From contig NZ_JACCJZ010000013.1 of the NCBI RefSeq assembly GCF_013425765.1, positions 186,001 through 250,000 of the forward strand: a stretch of DNA of 64,000 nucleotides, in the 5' to 3' direction. The stretch is from Luteimonas deserti. Lineage in GTDB: Bacteria; Pseudomonadota; Gammaproteobacteria; Xanthomonadales; Xanthomonadaceae. The notes under the pieces were generated by a model. It saw only the letters and a list, made by a program, of their open reading frames with translations, searched no databases and was not told where the DNA came from. The position numbers and the translations under genes are program-made. Positions 51,066 through 60,571 of this stretch are shown here, piece by piece. Positions within the stretch are counted from its first letter, which is position 1. Each line of letters opens with the position of its first letter.

Positions 51066-52355
51066 ATGACCGTGCTCCAGCCGATCGTCGCGAGTTCGCC
51101 CCTGCCGCAGCGCGTGCTGCTGGTGGAAAACTCCCGCGCCTACGTCCAGGCGGTGGCGGGCGCGATCGAGCAGAAGCTCGAGCTGCCGGTGATGGTGGCC
51201 TCGACCCTCGCCGAGGCGCGCACGCTGCTCGACCGCCACGAAGACTGGTTCCTCGCCTTGACCGGCCTGGTCCTCGCCGACGGCGATCGCGACGCGGTGG
51301 TGAACTGCTTCCTCGAACGCGGCCTGTCCACGATCGTCGTCACCGGGGTCTACGACGAGGACCTGCGCGAGCGCATGCTCCGCCGCCGGGTGATCGACTT
51401 CGTCCTCAAGAACACGCCCGGCAGCCTCGACTACATCGTCTGGCTGGTGAAGCGCCTCGAACGCAACCGGCGGATCTCCGCGCTGGTGGTCGACGACTCC
51501 CCGTCGGCGCGGCAGCACACCGCCGGCCTGCTCGAAACCTACGGCTACCGCGTGGTCCAGGCAGCCGACGGCGACGCGGCGCTGCACGCGCTCGAGCGCG
51601 ATCCGACGATCCGGCTGGCGATGATCGACCAGGAGATGCCCGGCATGCAGGGCGTCGAGGTGACCCGGCGGCTGCGCGCGCTGCGTGCACGGGACCGGGT
51701 GGCGGTGATCGGCGTCTCGGGCAGCGGCGACGCCGATCTCGTCGCGCGTTTCCTCAAGAGCGGCGCCAACGACTTCCTGCGCAAGCCCTACTCGCGCGAG
51801 GAATTCTTCTGCCGCGTCTCGCAGAACGTCGACCAGCTGGAACTCATCGGCAGCCTGCAGGATCTCGCCACCCGCGATTTCCTCACCGGACTGCCCAACC
51901 GCCGCCATTTTCTCGAGCAGGCCGAGCGCCTGGTCCCGAAGCTGCGCACCGCGCGCCGGCCGATGGCCATGGCGATCCTCGACATCGATCATTTCAAGCG
52001 CATCAACGACGGTTGGGGCCACGAGGCCGGGGACCACGCGCTCCGCGCGGTCGCCGAGGCCCTGTCGGGCCATGCCCGCGAAGAGGACGAGGTCGCCCGC
52101 TTCGGCGGCGAGGAGTTCTGCCTGCTCGCGCCGGACCTCGAAGGCGAGGCACTCGACCAGTACTTCGACAGCCTGCGCCAGCGGATCGAGGATCTCGCCG
52201 TCCAGACCCCGGGCGGCGAACTGCGCATGACCGTGAGCATCGGTGTGCGCACGGCCGCGGCCGGTGACGATCTGCACCGGTTGCTGGCCGAGGCCGATCG
52301 CCGCCTGTACCTGGCCAAGGCCGGCGGCCGGAACCGGGTGGTCGCCAGCGGCTAG
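51066..52355 (+). CDS. Diguanylate cyclase with two receiver domains (REC-REC-GGDEF)
   Basis: A 429-residue soluble response regulator. REC1 (about 17-130) starts QRVLLVENSRAYVQAVAGAI but has EN where a DD pair is normal, and FLALTGLVLADG where the phosphoacceptor Asp should sit (Gly instead). REC2 (about 140-255) has ALVVDDSPSARQHTAGLLET and LAMIDQEMPGMQG with a normal Asp. The GGDEF domain contains DFLTGLPNRRHFLEQAERL, FGGEEF near residues 346-350, and the product-inhibition I-site REED just upstream, so cyclase activity and feedback by c-di-GMP are expected. The layout resembles PleD. Partner kinases are not in the window. Confidence 0.92.
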   Translation: MTVLQPIVASSPLPQRVLLVENSRAYVQAVAGAIEQKLELPVMVASTLAEARTLLDRHEDWFLALTGLVLADGDRDAVVNCFLERGLSTIVVTGVYDEDLRERMLRRRVIDFVLKNTPGSLDYIVWLVKRLERNRRISALVVDDSPSARQHTAGLLETYGYRVVQAADGDAALHALERDPTIRLAMIDQEMPGMQGVEVTRRLRALRARDRVAVIGVSGSGDADLVARFLKSGANDFLRKPYSREEFFCRVSQNVDQLELIGSLQDLATRDFLTGLPNRRHFLEQAERLVPKLRTARRPMAMAILDIDHFKRINDGWGHEAGDHALRAVAEALSGHAREEDEVARFGGEEFCLLAPDLEGEALDQYFDSLRQRIEDLAVQTPGGELRMTVSIGVRTAAAGDDLHRLLAEADRRLYLAKAGGRNRVVASG

Positions 52356-52481
52356 GGCGTCGTCGACGGCACCCTCCGGCGCCCGCCGGCGCTGCCGCGC
52401 CATCCTCACGGTTCCACCGGCACCCCGTTCCGCAGCAGCGCCGGCATGGAGTTTCCCGGCCACGGCCCCATCTGAGTGGGC

Positions 52482-53483
<1,002 letters not shown>

Positions 53484-53589
53484 TCCCCGCCGCGACGGGC
53501 TTCCGCACGCGACGTGGTTCGCATATGCGGTCCCGTCCGGTCGCGGGATGCGGCGGCCGCCTCTCCCTGCGGCATGCGATCATGCGCCC

Positions 53590-54624
53590 ATGACCGCAGA
53601 CCGCATCATCGCCGCCGACGCGACCCGCGAGGACGACGCCGTCGAGGCCAGCATCCGTCCGCAGCGGCTGGACGATTACCTCGGCCAGCAGCCCGTGCGC
53701 GAGCAGATGGCGATCTTCATCGAGGCCGCGAAGCAGCGCCGCGAGGCGCTCGACCACGTGCTGATCTTCGGGCCGCCGGGCCTGGGCAAGACCACGCTGA
53801 GCCACGTGATCGCCAACGAGCTCGGCGTCGCGCTGCGCGTGACCTCGGGTCCGGTGATCGAGAAGGCCGGCGACCTCGCCGCGCTGCTGACCAACCTGCA
53901 GCCGCACGATGTGCTGTTCATCGACGAGATCCACCGCCTGTCGCCGGTCGTGGAGGAGGTGCTCTACCCGGCGATGGAGGATTTCCAGCTCGACATCATG
54001 ATCGGCGAGGGTCCCGCGGCGCGCTCGATCAAGATCGACCTGCCGCCGTTCACCCTGATCGGGGCGACCACGCGTGCAGGGCTTCTCACCGCGCCACTGC
54101 GCGACCGCTTCGGGATCGTGCAGCGGCTGGAGTTCTACAGCACCGAGGAACTCACCCGCATCGTCCGCCGCTCGGCGCAGATCCTCGGCATGGCCTGCGA
54201 ACCCGAAGGTGCGGCCGAGATCGCCCGCCGCGCACGCGGCACTCCACGTATCGCCAACCGGCTGCTGCGCCGTGTCCGCGACTTCGCCCAGGTGCGCGCC
54301 GGCGGGCGCATCGACCGCGATGTGGCGGTCGATGCGATGCAGATGCTCAAGGTCGATCCGCAGGGCTTCGACGAGCTGGACCGCCGCCTGCTGCATCTGA
54401 TCGTCGAGAACTTCGAGGGTGGGCCGGTCGGGGTCGAGTCCATGGCCGCGGCGTTGAGCGAGGAGCGCGGCACGCTGGAGGATGTGATCGAGCCGTATCT
54501 GATCCAGCAGGGCTACCTCGTGCGCACCGCGCGTGGACGCATGGCGACGACGAAGGCCTGGCGCCATCTCGGTCTCGAGCCGCGCCGGGCGCCGGATGCA
54601 CTCACGCCCGGCAGCCTGTTCTGA
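53590..54624 (+). CDS. ruvB: Holliday junction branch migration DNA helicase RuvB
   Basis: A 344-residue AAA+ motor that drives branch migration with RuvA. The start region ([20 protein letters not shown]), Walker A ([19 protein letters not shown]), Walker B ([20 protein letters not shown]), sensor 1 ([20 protein letters not shown]) and arginine finger region [20 protein letters not shown] are all in place. The C-terminal winged helix ([20 protein letters not shown]) ends the protein. ATG 53590 ([10 protein letters not shown]) gives the standard length. It begins the ruvB-ybgC-tol part of the cluster; ruvCA is 6.6 kb upstream. Confidence 0.97.
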   Translation: MTADRIIAADATREDDAVEASIRPQRLDDYLGQQPVREQMAIFIEAAKQRREALDHVLIFGPPGLGKTTLSHVIANELGVALRVTSGPVIEKAGDLAALLTNLQPHDVLFIDEIHRLSPVVEEVLYPAMEDFQLDIMIGEGPAARSIKIDLPPFTLIGATTRAGLLTAPLRDRFGIVQRLEFYSTEELTRIVRRSAQILGMACEPEGAAEIARRARGTPRIANRLLRRVRDFAQVRAGGRIDRDVAVDAMQMLKVDPQGFDELDRRLLHLIVENFEGGPVGVESMAAALSEERGTLEDVIEPYLIQQGYLVRTARGRMATTKAWRHLGLEPRRAPDALTPGSLF

Positions 54625-54665
54625 AGGCCGTCCGCGGCCCTGCATCCGCCCCCATCGGAGATTCC

Positions 54666-55115
54666 ATGGCGCATCCACCCATGTCGGCCCCCGGCGTTAC
54701 GCGGCTATTCAGTTGGCCGACACGCGTGTACTGGGAAGATACCGACGCCGGTGGGGTGGTCTACCACGCGCAGTACGTGGCCTTCATGGAGCGCGCACGC
54801 AGCGAGTGGTTACGTGCCCTTGGCCACGGTCAGGCCGAGCTTCGCGACGTGCATGGAACGGTCTTCGCGGTACGTGCGGTACGGGTGGATTTCCGTGCGC
54901 CCGCCCGCCTGGACGACGCCCTGCAGGTGAGCGTGGTGCTGCGGACCTGCCGGCGCGCGAGCGCGGTGTTCGCGCAGCAGATCCACCGTGGCAACGACCT
55001 CCTGGTCGATGCCGACGTGCGCGTCGCGGCATTGTCGGCGGCCGATTTCCGGCCGCAGGCGATTCCCGATGCGCTGTATGCCCAACTCAAGTCACTCGAA
55101 ACGTCAGCGGAGTAA
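54666..55115 (+). CDS. ybgC: Tol-Pal system-associated acyl-CoA thioesterase YbgC
   Basis: A 149-residue hot-dog fold thioesterase. The active-site Asp lies in TRVYWEDTDAGGVVYHAQYV, followed by AFMERARSEWLRALGHGQAE and the strands VRAVRVDFRAPARLDDALQV. E. coli YbgC hydrolyses short-chain acyl-CoAs and interacts with phospholipid-synthesis enzymes. ATG 54666 or ATG 54681 could be the start; the former is near an AGATT sequence, without a strong ribosome site for either. It is the first gene of the tol-pal operon, six bases before tolQ, and lies 41 bases after ruvB. Confidence 0.93.
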   Translation: MAHPPMSAPGVTRLFSWPTRVYWEDTDAGGVVYHAQYVAFMERARSEWLRALGHGQAELRDVHGTVFAVRAVRVDFRAPARLDDALQVSVVLRTCRRASAVFAQQIHRGNDLLVDADVRVAALSAADFRPQAIPDALYAQLKSLETSAE

Positions 55116-55121
55116 TCCTGG

Positions 55122-55919
55122 ATGAGCCCCATGCCCGTGCTGTTGCAGTCCGCCGCCCAGGTGCAGGCCTTGCCCGAGGAGGCCGCCGCCGGCGCCACCG
55201 AACTCGCCAGCACCGGGGCCGTCGCAGCTGCCTCCGCCCCGCTGCCCAATGACCTGAGCATCCTCGATTTGATCCTGCACGCCTCCATTCCGGTGCAGCT
55301 GGTGATGCTTCTGCTGCTGTTCGCGTCGATCTCGTCCTGGGTGATCATCTTTCGCAAGAAGCGCATGCTCGACCGCGCCGAGAAGGAAGCCGACCGCTTC
55401 GAGGAGCGGTTCTGGTCCGGCGCCGAAATCAGCAAGCTGTACGCATCGGCGACCGAGCGCAGCCGCGAAGTCGAAGGCCTCGAGGCGATCTTCGAGGCCG
55501 GCTACCGCGAATATTCCCGCCAGCGGCAGCGGCGCGGCGTCGACAGCCGCGCCCATCTCGAGGGCGCCCAGCGTGGGATGCGCGTCGCCGGCTCGCGCGA
55601 GCTTGACGGTCTGGAACGCAATCTCGAATACCTCGCCAACGTCGGCTCGATCGCGCCCTACGTCGGCCTGCTCGGCACCGTATGGGGCATCATGATCTCG
55701 TTCCATGGCCTGGCCAACGTCAAGGAGGCCACCATCGCGACGGTCGCGCCGGGTATCTCCGAGGCGCTGATCGCGACCGCGATGGGCCTGTTCGCGGCGA
55801 TTCCCGCGGTCTGGGCCTACAACCGGTTCGCGACCAAGGTCGAGCGCGTCGCCTCGCGCTACGAGGCGTTCTCCGACGAGTTCTCCTCGATCCTCGAACG
55901 CCAGAGCGGCAACGACTGA
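55122..55919 (+). CDS. tolQ: Tol-Pal system protein TolQ
   Basis: A 265-residue inner-membrane proton-channel subunit homologous to ExbB/MotA. Three membrane segments are visible: [20 protein letters not shown], then [20 protein letters not shown] and [20 protein letters not shown]. The N-terminal stretch of about 45 residues is periplasmic, Ala/Glu-rich and longer than in E. coli TolQ. A cytoplasmic helical loop carries [23 protein letters not shown] 55122 starts six bases after ybgC. Together with TolR it energises TolA for outer-membrane constriction during division. Confidence 0.95.
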   Translation: MSPMPVLLQSAAQVQALPEEAAAGATELASTGAVAAASAPLPNDLSILDLILHASIPVQLVMLLLLFASISSWVIIFRKKRMLDRAEKEADRFEERFWSGAEISKLYASATERSREVEGLEAIFEAGYREYSRQRQRRGVDSRAHLEGAQRGMRVAGSRELDGLERNLEYLANVGSIAPYVGLLGTVWGIMISFHGLANVKEATIATVAPGISEALIATAMGLFAAIPAVWAYNRFATKVERVASRYEAFSDEFSSILERQSGND

Positions 55920-55973
55920 TCACCCCGGCGCGCCTTCGCGGCCGTTCGCCCGTCCACGCACCCGGATCCCGCC

Positions 55974-56411
55974 ATGTCGTCGATCTCCCTTCGCCGTTCC
56001 AAGCGGCGCAAGCTCAAGAACGAAATCAACGTCGTGCCCTATATCGACGTGATGCTCGTGCTGCTGATCATCTTCATGGTCACCACGCCGCTGATGAATC
56101 TCGGCACCGACATCAATCTTCCCGATTCGAACGCGATGTCGTTGAGTTCGCCGGAGAGTCCGGTCGTGGTCAGCGTCTATCCCGATGGACAGCTTGCGCT
56201 GATGGTGGAGCAGCAGAACACCGCTGTTTCGCGCGAAGACCTGGTCGCGCGTCTGCGCGGCATCCACACCCAGAACCCCGACGCGACCATTCTCGTCAGC
56301 GGCGACGGCGCAGCCAGCTACCAGCGGATCATGAACGCCATCGACCTCATCAACGAGGCCGGCATCACCAAGGTCAGTCTGATCAGCCGTCCGGCGGACA
56401 GCGCGAACTGA
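55974..56411 (+). CDS. tolR: Tol-Pal system protein TolR
   Basis: A 145-residue inner-membrane protein of the ExbD/TolR family. One transmembrane helix with the essential Asp is found in NVVPYIDVMLVLLIIFMVTT (residues about 19-38), followed by a periplasmic domain with DINLPDSNAMSLSSPESPVV and LVARLRGIHTQNPDATILVS. The C-terminal ISRPADSAN fits the family. ATG 55974 lies 54 bases after tolQ. The gene stops one base before tolA (TGA-G-ATG). Confidence 0.95.
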   Translation: MSSISLRRSKRRKLKNEINVVPYIDVMLVLLIIFMVTTPLMNLGTDINLPDSNAMSLSSPESPVVVSVYPDGQLALMVEQQNTAVSREDLVARLRGIHTQNPDATILVSGDGAASYQRIMNAIDLINEAGITKVSLISRPADSAN

Positions 56412-56412
56412 G

Positions 56413-57393
56413 ATGCGCGAGTCGCGTTCCGACAACGTAACGGCGATCGGGCTGTCGGTTCTGGTCCATGTCGTGCTGTTCGGGTTGATCCTGCTCGGCG
56501 CGCTGTGGAACGCCTCCTCGCGCCCTGAATCGGCGATGGGTTCGCCGGTCTCGGCCGACATCATCGATCCCAATGCGCTCAGCGCCGCCGACCGGCGCGC
56601 CCTCGCCACGCGCCCCGACCCACTGCCCGACCCCGCACCGGAGCCGACACCCGAGCCGACGCCCGAGCCCATCCCCAGGCCGCTGCCCGAGCCGGTCGAC
56701 GAGCCTGTGGCCGCGCGACCCCAGCCGCTGCCCGAGCCGCGGCCGGAAGACGCGGTGCAGCCGCGCCAGCCGCAGTTGCAGGAAGTGGTGCCCAAGCCGG
56801 ACCCCGTCTCCCAGGACGCGGTACGTCGCGACGCCCTGGCTGCCGAGCAGCGCGAGAAGGAGCAGGAAGAAAAGCGCCGGCAGGCCCAGGTCGAGCTCGC
56901 CGAACGGCAGAAACAGCAGGAGGCCGAGGAGAAGCGCCGCCTCGCGCGGCAGGAACTCGAACAGTTGCGCGCCGAGCGCGAGCGGACGCAGCGTGAGGCC
57001 CGCCAAGCCGAAGAGCGCCTCAAGCAGATCGCCGACCGTGAGGCCCGCCAGGCCTCCGAGCGCGCCGCCGCGGCGGCCGCGAGCCCGCCGCCCGGTCGCC
57101 CCGATGGCGACAGCGGCTTGGCTGCCAAGTACGCCGCCGCGTTGCAGGAAGCCATCCGCCGCAACTGGACGCGCCCGGACAACGTACCGCTGGGCCAGCG
57201 CTGCCGCATCTACATCACCCAGCTGCCGGGCGGGGAGGTCATGAACGTCGAGTTCGACGCCTCCTGCCCTTACGACGCCCAGGGACGGCGTTCGGTCGAG
57301 GCCGCCGTGCGCCGCGCCGAACCGCTGCCGTATGCCGGGTTCGAGTCGGTGTTCAACCGGCGCTTGAATCTCAACTTCACGGCGCAGGATTGA
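56413..57393 (+). CDS. tolA: Tol-Pal system protein TolA
   Basis: A 326-residue protein linking the inner-membrane TolQR motor to outer-membrane Pal and TolB. The N-terminal anchor is VTAIGLSVLVHVVLFGLILL. A proline-rich stretch (residues about 70-130) with repeats such as PEPTPEPTPEPIPRPLPEP precedes a charged coiled coil (about 135-230, with LRAERERTQREARQAEERLK). The C-terminal globular domain of about 90 residues has LAAKYAAALQEAIRRNWTRP and ends LNLNFTAQD, with paired Cys (QRCRIY, DASCPYD) as usual. It is shorter than E. coli TolA (421 residues), mainly in the coiled-coil domain. It follows tolR immediately. Confidence 0.95.
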   Translation: MRESRSDNVTAIGLSVLVHVVLFGLILLGALWNASSRPESAMGSPVSADIIDPNALSAADRRALATRPDPLPDPAPEPTPEPTPEPIPRPLPEPVDEPVAARPQPLPEPRPEDAVQPRQPQLQEVVPKPDPVSQDAVRRDALAAEQREKEQEEKRRQAQVELAERQKQQEAEEKRRLARQELEQLRAERERTQREARQAEERLKQIADREARQASERAAAAAASPPPGRPDGDSGLAAKYAAALQEAIRRNWTRPDNVPLGQRCRIYITQLPGGEVMNVEFDASCPYDAQGRRSVEAAVRRAEPLPYAGFESVFNRRLNLNFTAQD

Positions 57394-57835
57394 GGACGCG
57401 CTGCAGGCCCGGTGGTGCGCGCGCCGATCGCGCGGCGCGGGGGCTCCGCCTGTCCACTGGCTTAGAGGACAGTCGTCCGGCGAATCCCGCACGGCCGACC
57501 GGGCTGCCCACATCGATGCGGGACGTCCGAGTGCGCCCTGAGCCGCTCACGACCGGCCGGACTCATAGGCCCCGCATCGCCCCGCTGCCCGGCAGCGGGG
57601 TACTTGCTGTGGGCAACACGGCTGGGTGGGGGTTCGATGTCTCCGGACGCGAGTCGCTGCGGCGATCGGCACTGCGCATGGCGCCTCGGCCGGATGCGGG
57701 CCTCGAGGCGGGTTCCGGCCGTCATCTCAATCCTGTGTTCACGGCCGGGAACGGATGATTGCGTCTGTATTCATCCTGTGTACCGGTCCAGCGCCCAAGC
57801 TGCCGTCACCCTTTTTTCCCTCACCCGGTATTTCG
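57394..57835. other. Long tolA-tolB intergenic region (about 440 bases)
   Basis: In most gammaproteobacteria tolA and tolB are close neighbours. Here all frames are closed or lack coding character. Two hairpins are visible: CTGTCC-N11-GGACAG (57450-57472) and CCCCGCTGCC-C-GGCAGCGGGG (57580-57600). The sequence before tolB (57750-57835) is pyrimidine-rich and includes CTTTTTTCCC shortly before the ATG. It may hold a tolB promoter, an RNA element or decayed sequence. No recognised riboswitch was seen. Confidence 0.5.
57580..57600 (+). other. Strong GC hairpin in the tolA-tolB gap
   Basis: A 10-bp inverted repeat (CCCCGCTGCC / GGCAGCGGGG) surrounds a single base; in RNA the effective stem would be about 8 bp with a 5-base loop. 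There is no T-tract, so it may be a processing or attenuation element, or an inefficient terminator. Confidence 0.35.
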
Positions 57836-59158
57836 ATGAAGCCCATGCTGATCCGTTGCCTGATGGCCCTGTTCGCGCTCGCACTGCCCATGCTGGCCAG
57901 TGCGCAGCAGCAGGGTCTGGAAATCGACATCACCGGCGGCAGTGCCCAGGCGATGCCGATTGCCGTCGTCCCCATGCCCTACCAGGGCAGTGCCGGCGCC
58001 CCCGACACCGACATTGCCGCGGTCATCCGTGCCGATCTCGACCGGTCGGGCCAGTTCCGCACGCTTCCCGAGCGCGACATCGTCGAGCGCCCCACGCGCG
58101 GCAGCGAGGTGCAGTACCCGACCTGGCGCGCGCTGCGCCAGGACTTCCTCGTCGTCGGCCGGGTCGTGGACGCGGGCGGCGGCAGCTACCGCGTGGAGTA
58201 CGAGCTGTTCGACGTCGCCAAGCAGGAGCGCATGCTCGGCCTGGCCATGACCGCGCGTCCCAATGCGATGCGCGACGTCGCCCACCAGATGGCCGACGCG
58301 ATCTACGAGAAGATCACCGGCGTGCGCGGTGCGTTCTGGACCCGAATCGCCTACATCACCCAGACCGGCGTCGGCCCGAGCGCGCGGTATGCGCTGGTGG
58401 TGGCGGATTCCGACGGGCACAACCCGCAGACGGTCGTGCGGTCCAACGAGCCGCTGATGTCGCCTGCGTGGAGCCCGGACGGCCGTCGGATCGCCTACGT
58501 CAGCTTCGAGCGGGGCAACTCCGCGATCTACATCCAGGACATTTCCAGTGGGGGACGCGAGCTGGTATCGAGCTTCCGCGGCATCAACGGCGCGCCGGCG
58601 TTCTCGCCCGACGGGCGCCGCCTGGCGCTGTCGTTGTCGCGCAGCGGCAACCCCGAGATCTACGTCATGGACCTCGGCAGCAAGGCCCTGACCCAGCTCA
58701 CGAACCACTTCGCCATCGATACCTCCCCCTCCTGGGCGCCCGACGGCGGCAGCGTGTATTTCATTTCCGACCGCGGCGGACGGCCGCAGGTCTACCAGGT
58801 CGGCGTCAGCGGCGGCAACGCCACCCGGGTGACGTTCGAGGGCAGCTACAACGCCGATCCCACGGTGTCGTTCGACGGCAAGAAGATCGCCGTGGCGCAG
58901 GGATCGGGCAACGTGTACCGTATTGCGTTGCTGGATCGCAGCCTGGGGTCGCCCCGCTGGTCCACGCTGTCGCCCGGGTCGCTCGACGAATCGCCGAGTT
59001 TCGCCCCGAACGCCGGCATGGTCCTCTATGCGGCGCGTGAGGGGAGGAGAGGTGTGCTGTACGCGGTGTCTTCGGATGGCCGTGTACGCCAGCGCCTCGT
59101 TCTCGCCGAAGGCGACGTCCGCGAGCCGGCATGGGGACCGTTCCGCGAGCAGCGCTGA
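57836..59158 (+). CDS. tolB: Tol-Pal system beta-propeller protein TolB
   Basis: A 440-residue periplasmic protein. The signal peptide is CLMALFALALPMLASAQ. The N-terminal domain of about 150 residues is followed by a six-bladed beta-propeller with WD40-like PD40 repeats: PLMSPAWSPDGRRIAYVSFE, APAFSPDGRRLALSLSRSGN, DTSPSWAPDGGSVYFISDRG and DPTVSFDGKKIAVAQG. The end AWGPFREQR is a recognisable family ending. ATG 57836 starts the signal peptide; a longer frame extends into the gap. TolB binds Pal and colicins and is part of the Tol-Pal complex. Confidence 0.95.
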   Translation: MKPMLIRCLMALFALALPMLASAQQQGLEIDITGGSAQAMPIAVVPMPYQGSAGAPDTDIAAVIRADLDRSGQFRTLPERDIVERPTRGSEVQYPTWRALRQDFLVVGRVVDAGGGSYRVEYELFDVAKQERMLGLAMTARPNAMRDVAHQMADAIYEKITGVRGAFWTRIAYITQTGVGPSARYALVVADSDGHNPQTVVRSNEPLMSPAWSPDGRRIAYVSFERGNSAIYIQDISSGGRELVSSFRGINGAPAFSPDGRRLALSLSRSGNPEIYVMDLGSKALTQLTNHFAIDTSPSWAPDGGSVYFISDRGGRPQVYQVGVSGGNATRVTFEGSYNADPTVSFDGKKIAVAQGSGNVYRIALLDRSLGSPRWSTLSPGSLDESPSFAPNAGMVLYAAREGRRGVLYAVSSDGRVRQRLVLAEGDVREPAWGPFREQR

Positions 59159-59175
59159 CGCTGCCTGCACGGCCC

Positions 59176-59181
59176 TATAAC
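59176..59181 (+). promoter_or_regulatory. Putative -10 box (TATAAC) upstream of pal
   Basis: TATAAC lies 43 bases before the pal ATG, with CTGAC about 16 bases upstream as a weak -35 overlapping the tolB stop. Such an internal promoter would give extra Pal over the rest of the complex. Confidence 0.3.
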
Positions 59182-59224
59182 AATACTCACTGCCCCTGTT
59201 GACATAAGACCAAGGACCGACGAG

Positions 59225-59737
59225 ATGAAGACGACCACCCGTGTGATGCTTGCAGTGCTGCTGTGCACCGCTGCCGTCGCGTGTTCCAAGAAGGTGCGGG
59301 AAGAGGCGCCGGTGGCCACCGGCCCGTCGACCGGCACCGTCGCACCGACCGCTCCGACCGCCGGCGCCTACGGCCCGAACGACCTGGACAGCGATGCCTG
59401 CCTGCGTCAGCGCGTCGTCTACTTCGACCTGGACCAGGACACCCTGCGCCCGGAGTTCCAGGCCATCATGGCCTGCCACGCGAAGTACCTGCGTGACCGC
59501 AACTCGGCCCGCATCTCGCTGGAAGGCCACGCCGACGAGCGCGGCAGCCGCGAGTACAACCAGGGCTTGGGCGAGCGCCGTGGCAATGGCGTGTCCTCGG
59601 CGCTGCAGGCCAATGGCGGTTCGGCCGGCCAGCTGGCGGTCGTGAGCTACGGTGAAGAGCGTCCGGTCTGCACCGAGTCGAACGAGGATTGCTGGGCCCG
59701 CAATCGTCGTGTCGAGATCATCTACACCGCCCGCTGA
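59225..59737 (+). CDS. pal: Peptidoglycan-associated lipoprotein Pal
   Basis: A 170-residue outer-membrane lipoprotein. The signal peptide and lipobox are MLAVLLCTAAVACSKK (lipobox AVAC). An Ala/Thr/Pro-rich linker (about 25-55) leads to the OmpA-like peptidoglycan-binding domain with VVYFDLDQDTLRPEFQAIMA and ISLEGHADERGSREYNQGLG. The end ARNRRVEIIYTAR fits the family. Two Cys in DSDACLRQR and PVCTESNEDCW are additional. ATG 59225 follows AAGGA. The TGA overlaps the ATG of cpoB by one base. A possible promoter of its own overlaps the tolB stop (TATAAC at 59176). Confidence 0.96.
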   Translation: MKTTTRVMLAVLLCTAAVACSKKVREEAPVATGPSTGTVAPTAPTAGAYGPNDLDSDACLRQRVVYFDLDQDTLRPEFQAIMACHAKYLRDRNSARISLEGHADERGSREYNQGLGERRGNGVSSALQANGGSAGQLAVVSYGEERPVCTESNEDCWARNRRVEIIYTAR

Positions 59738-60558
59738 TGCAGTCGATGCGTCATTGGCTGGTGATCCCAGTTGCGTTCGCGGCGGCCCTCGTGGCCGCCG
59801 CGCCCGCGTTCGCCCAGCGTGCGAGCCTCGCCGATCGCGTCACGGCGCTCGAGGCCCGCGCAGGGGACACCAGCGCGAACATGGATCTGCTCAACCAGGT
59901 CGGGCAGTTGCGCCAGGAACTCCTGACCCTGCGCTCGCAGGTCGAAGAGCTCCAGCAGCAGAACGAACAGCTCCGGTCGAGCAACCGCAGCCAGTATCTC
60001 GACATCGACGGCCGGCTCAACCGGCTTGAAGGTGGCGCGGGAAGTGGCGGTGGTGGGCTGGAACTTCCGGAACTCGGTCGCAATGCGGTCGATGCCGCGC
60101 CTCCTGCAGCGCGGACGATCGAGCGGCCACCGACCGTGCACGGCACGCCTGGCCTCGTGGCCGGCGTCGCCAACGAACGCAGCGCCTACGAGCAGGCGTT
60201 CGAGGCCCTGCGCAGCGGCGACTATACCGAGTCGGCACGGCGCTTCCAGGGCTTTCTCGACCAGTACCCGCAAGGCAGCTACGCGCCCAACGCGCTCTAC
60301 TGGCTGGGCGAGAGCTATTACGTCACCCAGAACTACGCGCGTGCGGAAGAACAGTTCCGTGCGCTGCTGCAGCGTTACCCCACCAGTGACAAGGCGCCCG
60401 GTGCGCTGCTGAAGGTGGGGCTGTCGCAGTACGGATTGCGCAACCTCGATGCGGCCGAGAGCACGCTCGCCCAGGTCGGCAGCCAGTATCCCGGCACCGA
60501 TGCCGCGCGGACGGCCGCCGACCGGCTGCGCGCGATCCAGCTGTCGCGCCTGCGCTGA
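59737..60558 (+). CDS. cpoB: Cell division coordinator CpoB (YbgF), Tol-Pal associated
   Basis: A 273-residue periplasmic protein. The signal peptide is PVAFAAALVAAAPAFA. An N-terminal coiled coil (SLADRVTALEARAGDTSANM, VGQLRQELLTLRSQVEELQQ), which trimerises in E. coli, is followed by a Gly/Pro-rich linker and a C-terminal TPR domain with YEQAFEALRSGDYTESARRF and ALYWLGESYYVTQNYARAEE. CpoB couples peptidoglycan synthesis by PBP1B to TolA. ATG 59737 overlaps the pal stop by one base (TGATG); MRHW at 59746 is an alternative start. Confidence 0.93.
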   Translation: MQSMRHWLVIPVAFAAALVAAAPAFAQRASLADRVTALEARAGDTSANMDLLNQVGQLRQELLTLRSQVEELQQQNEQLRSSNRSQYLDIDGRLNRLEGGAGSGGGGLELPELGRNAVDAAPPAARTIERPPTVHGTPGLVAGVANERSAYEQAFEALRSGDYTESARRFQGFLDQYPQGSYAPNALYWLGESYYVTQNYARAEEQFRALLQRYPTSDKAPGALLKVGLSQYGLRNLDAAESTLAQVGSQYPGTDAARTAADRLRAIQLSRLR

Positions 60559-60571
60559 CGTCGCCGCGTCC

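Noticed and set aside
56630-56760. Repetitive Pro-Glu coding stretch, considered as a separate tandem-repeat element
   Set aside because: It is the expected proline-rich linker of TolA, in frame and bounded by the anchor and coiled coil.
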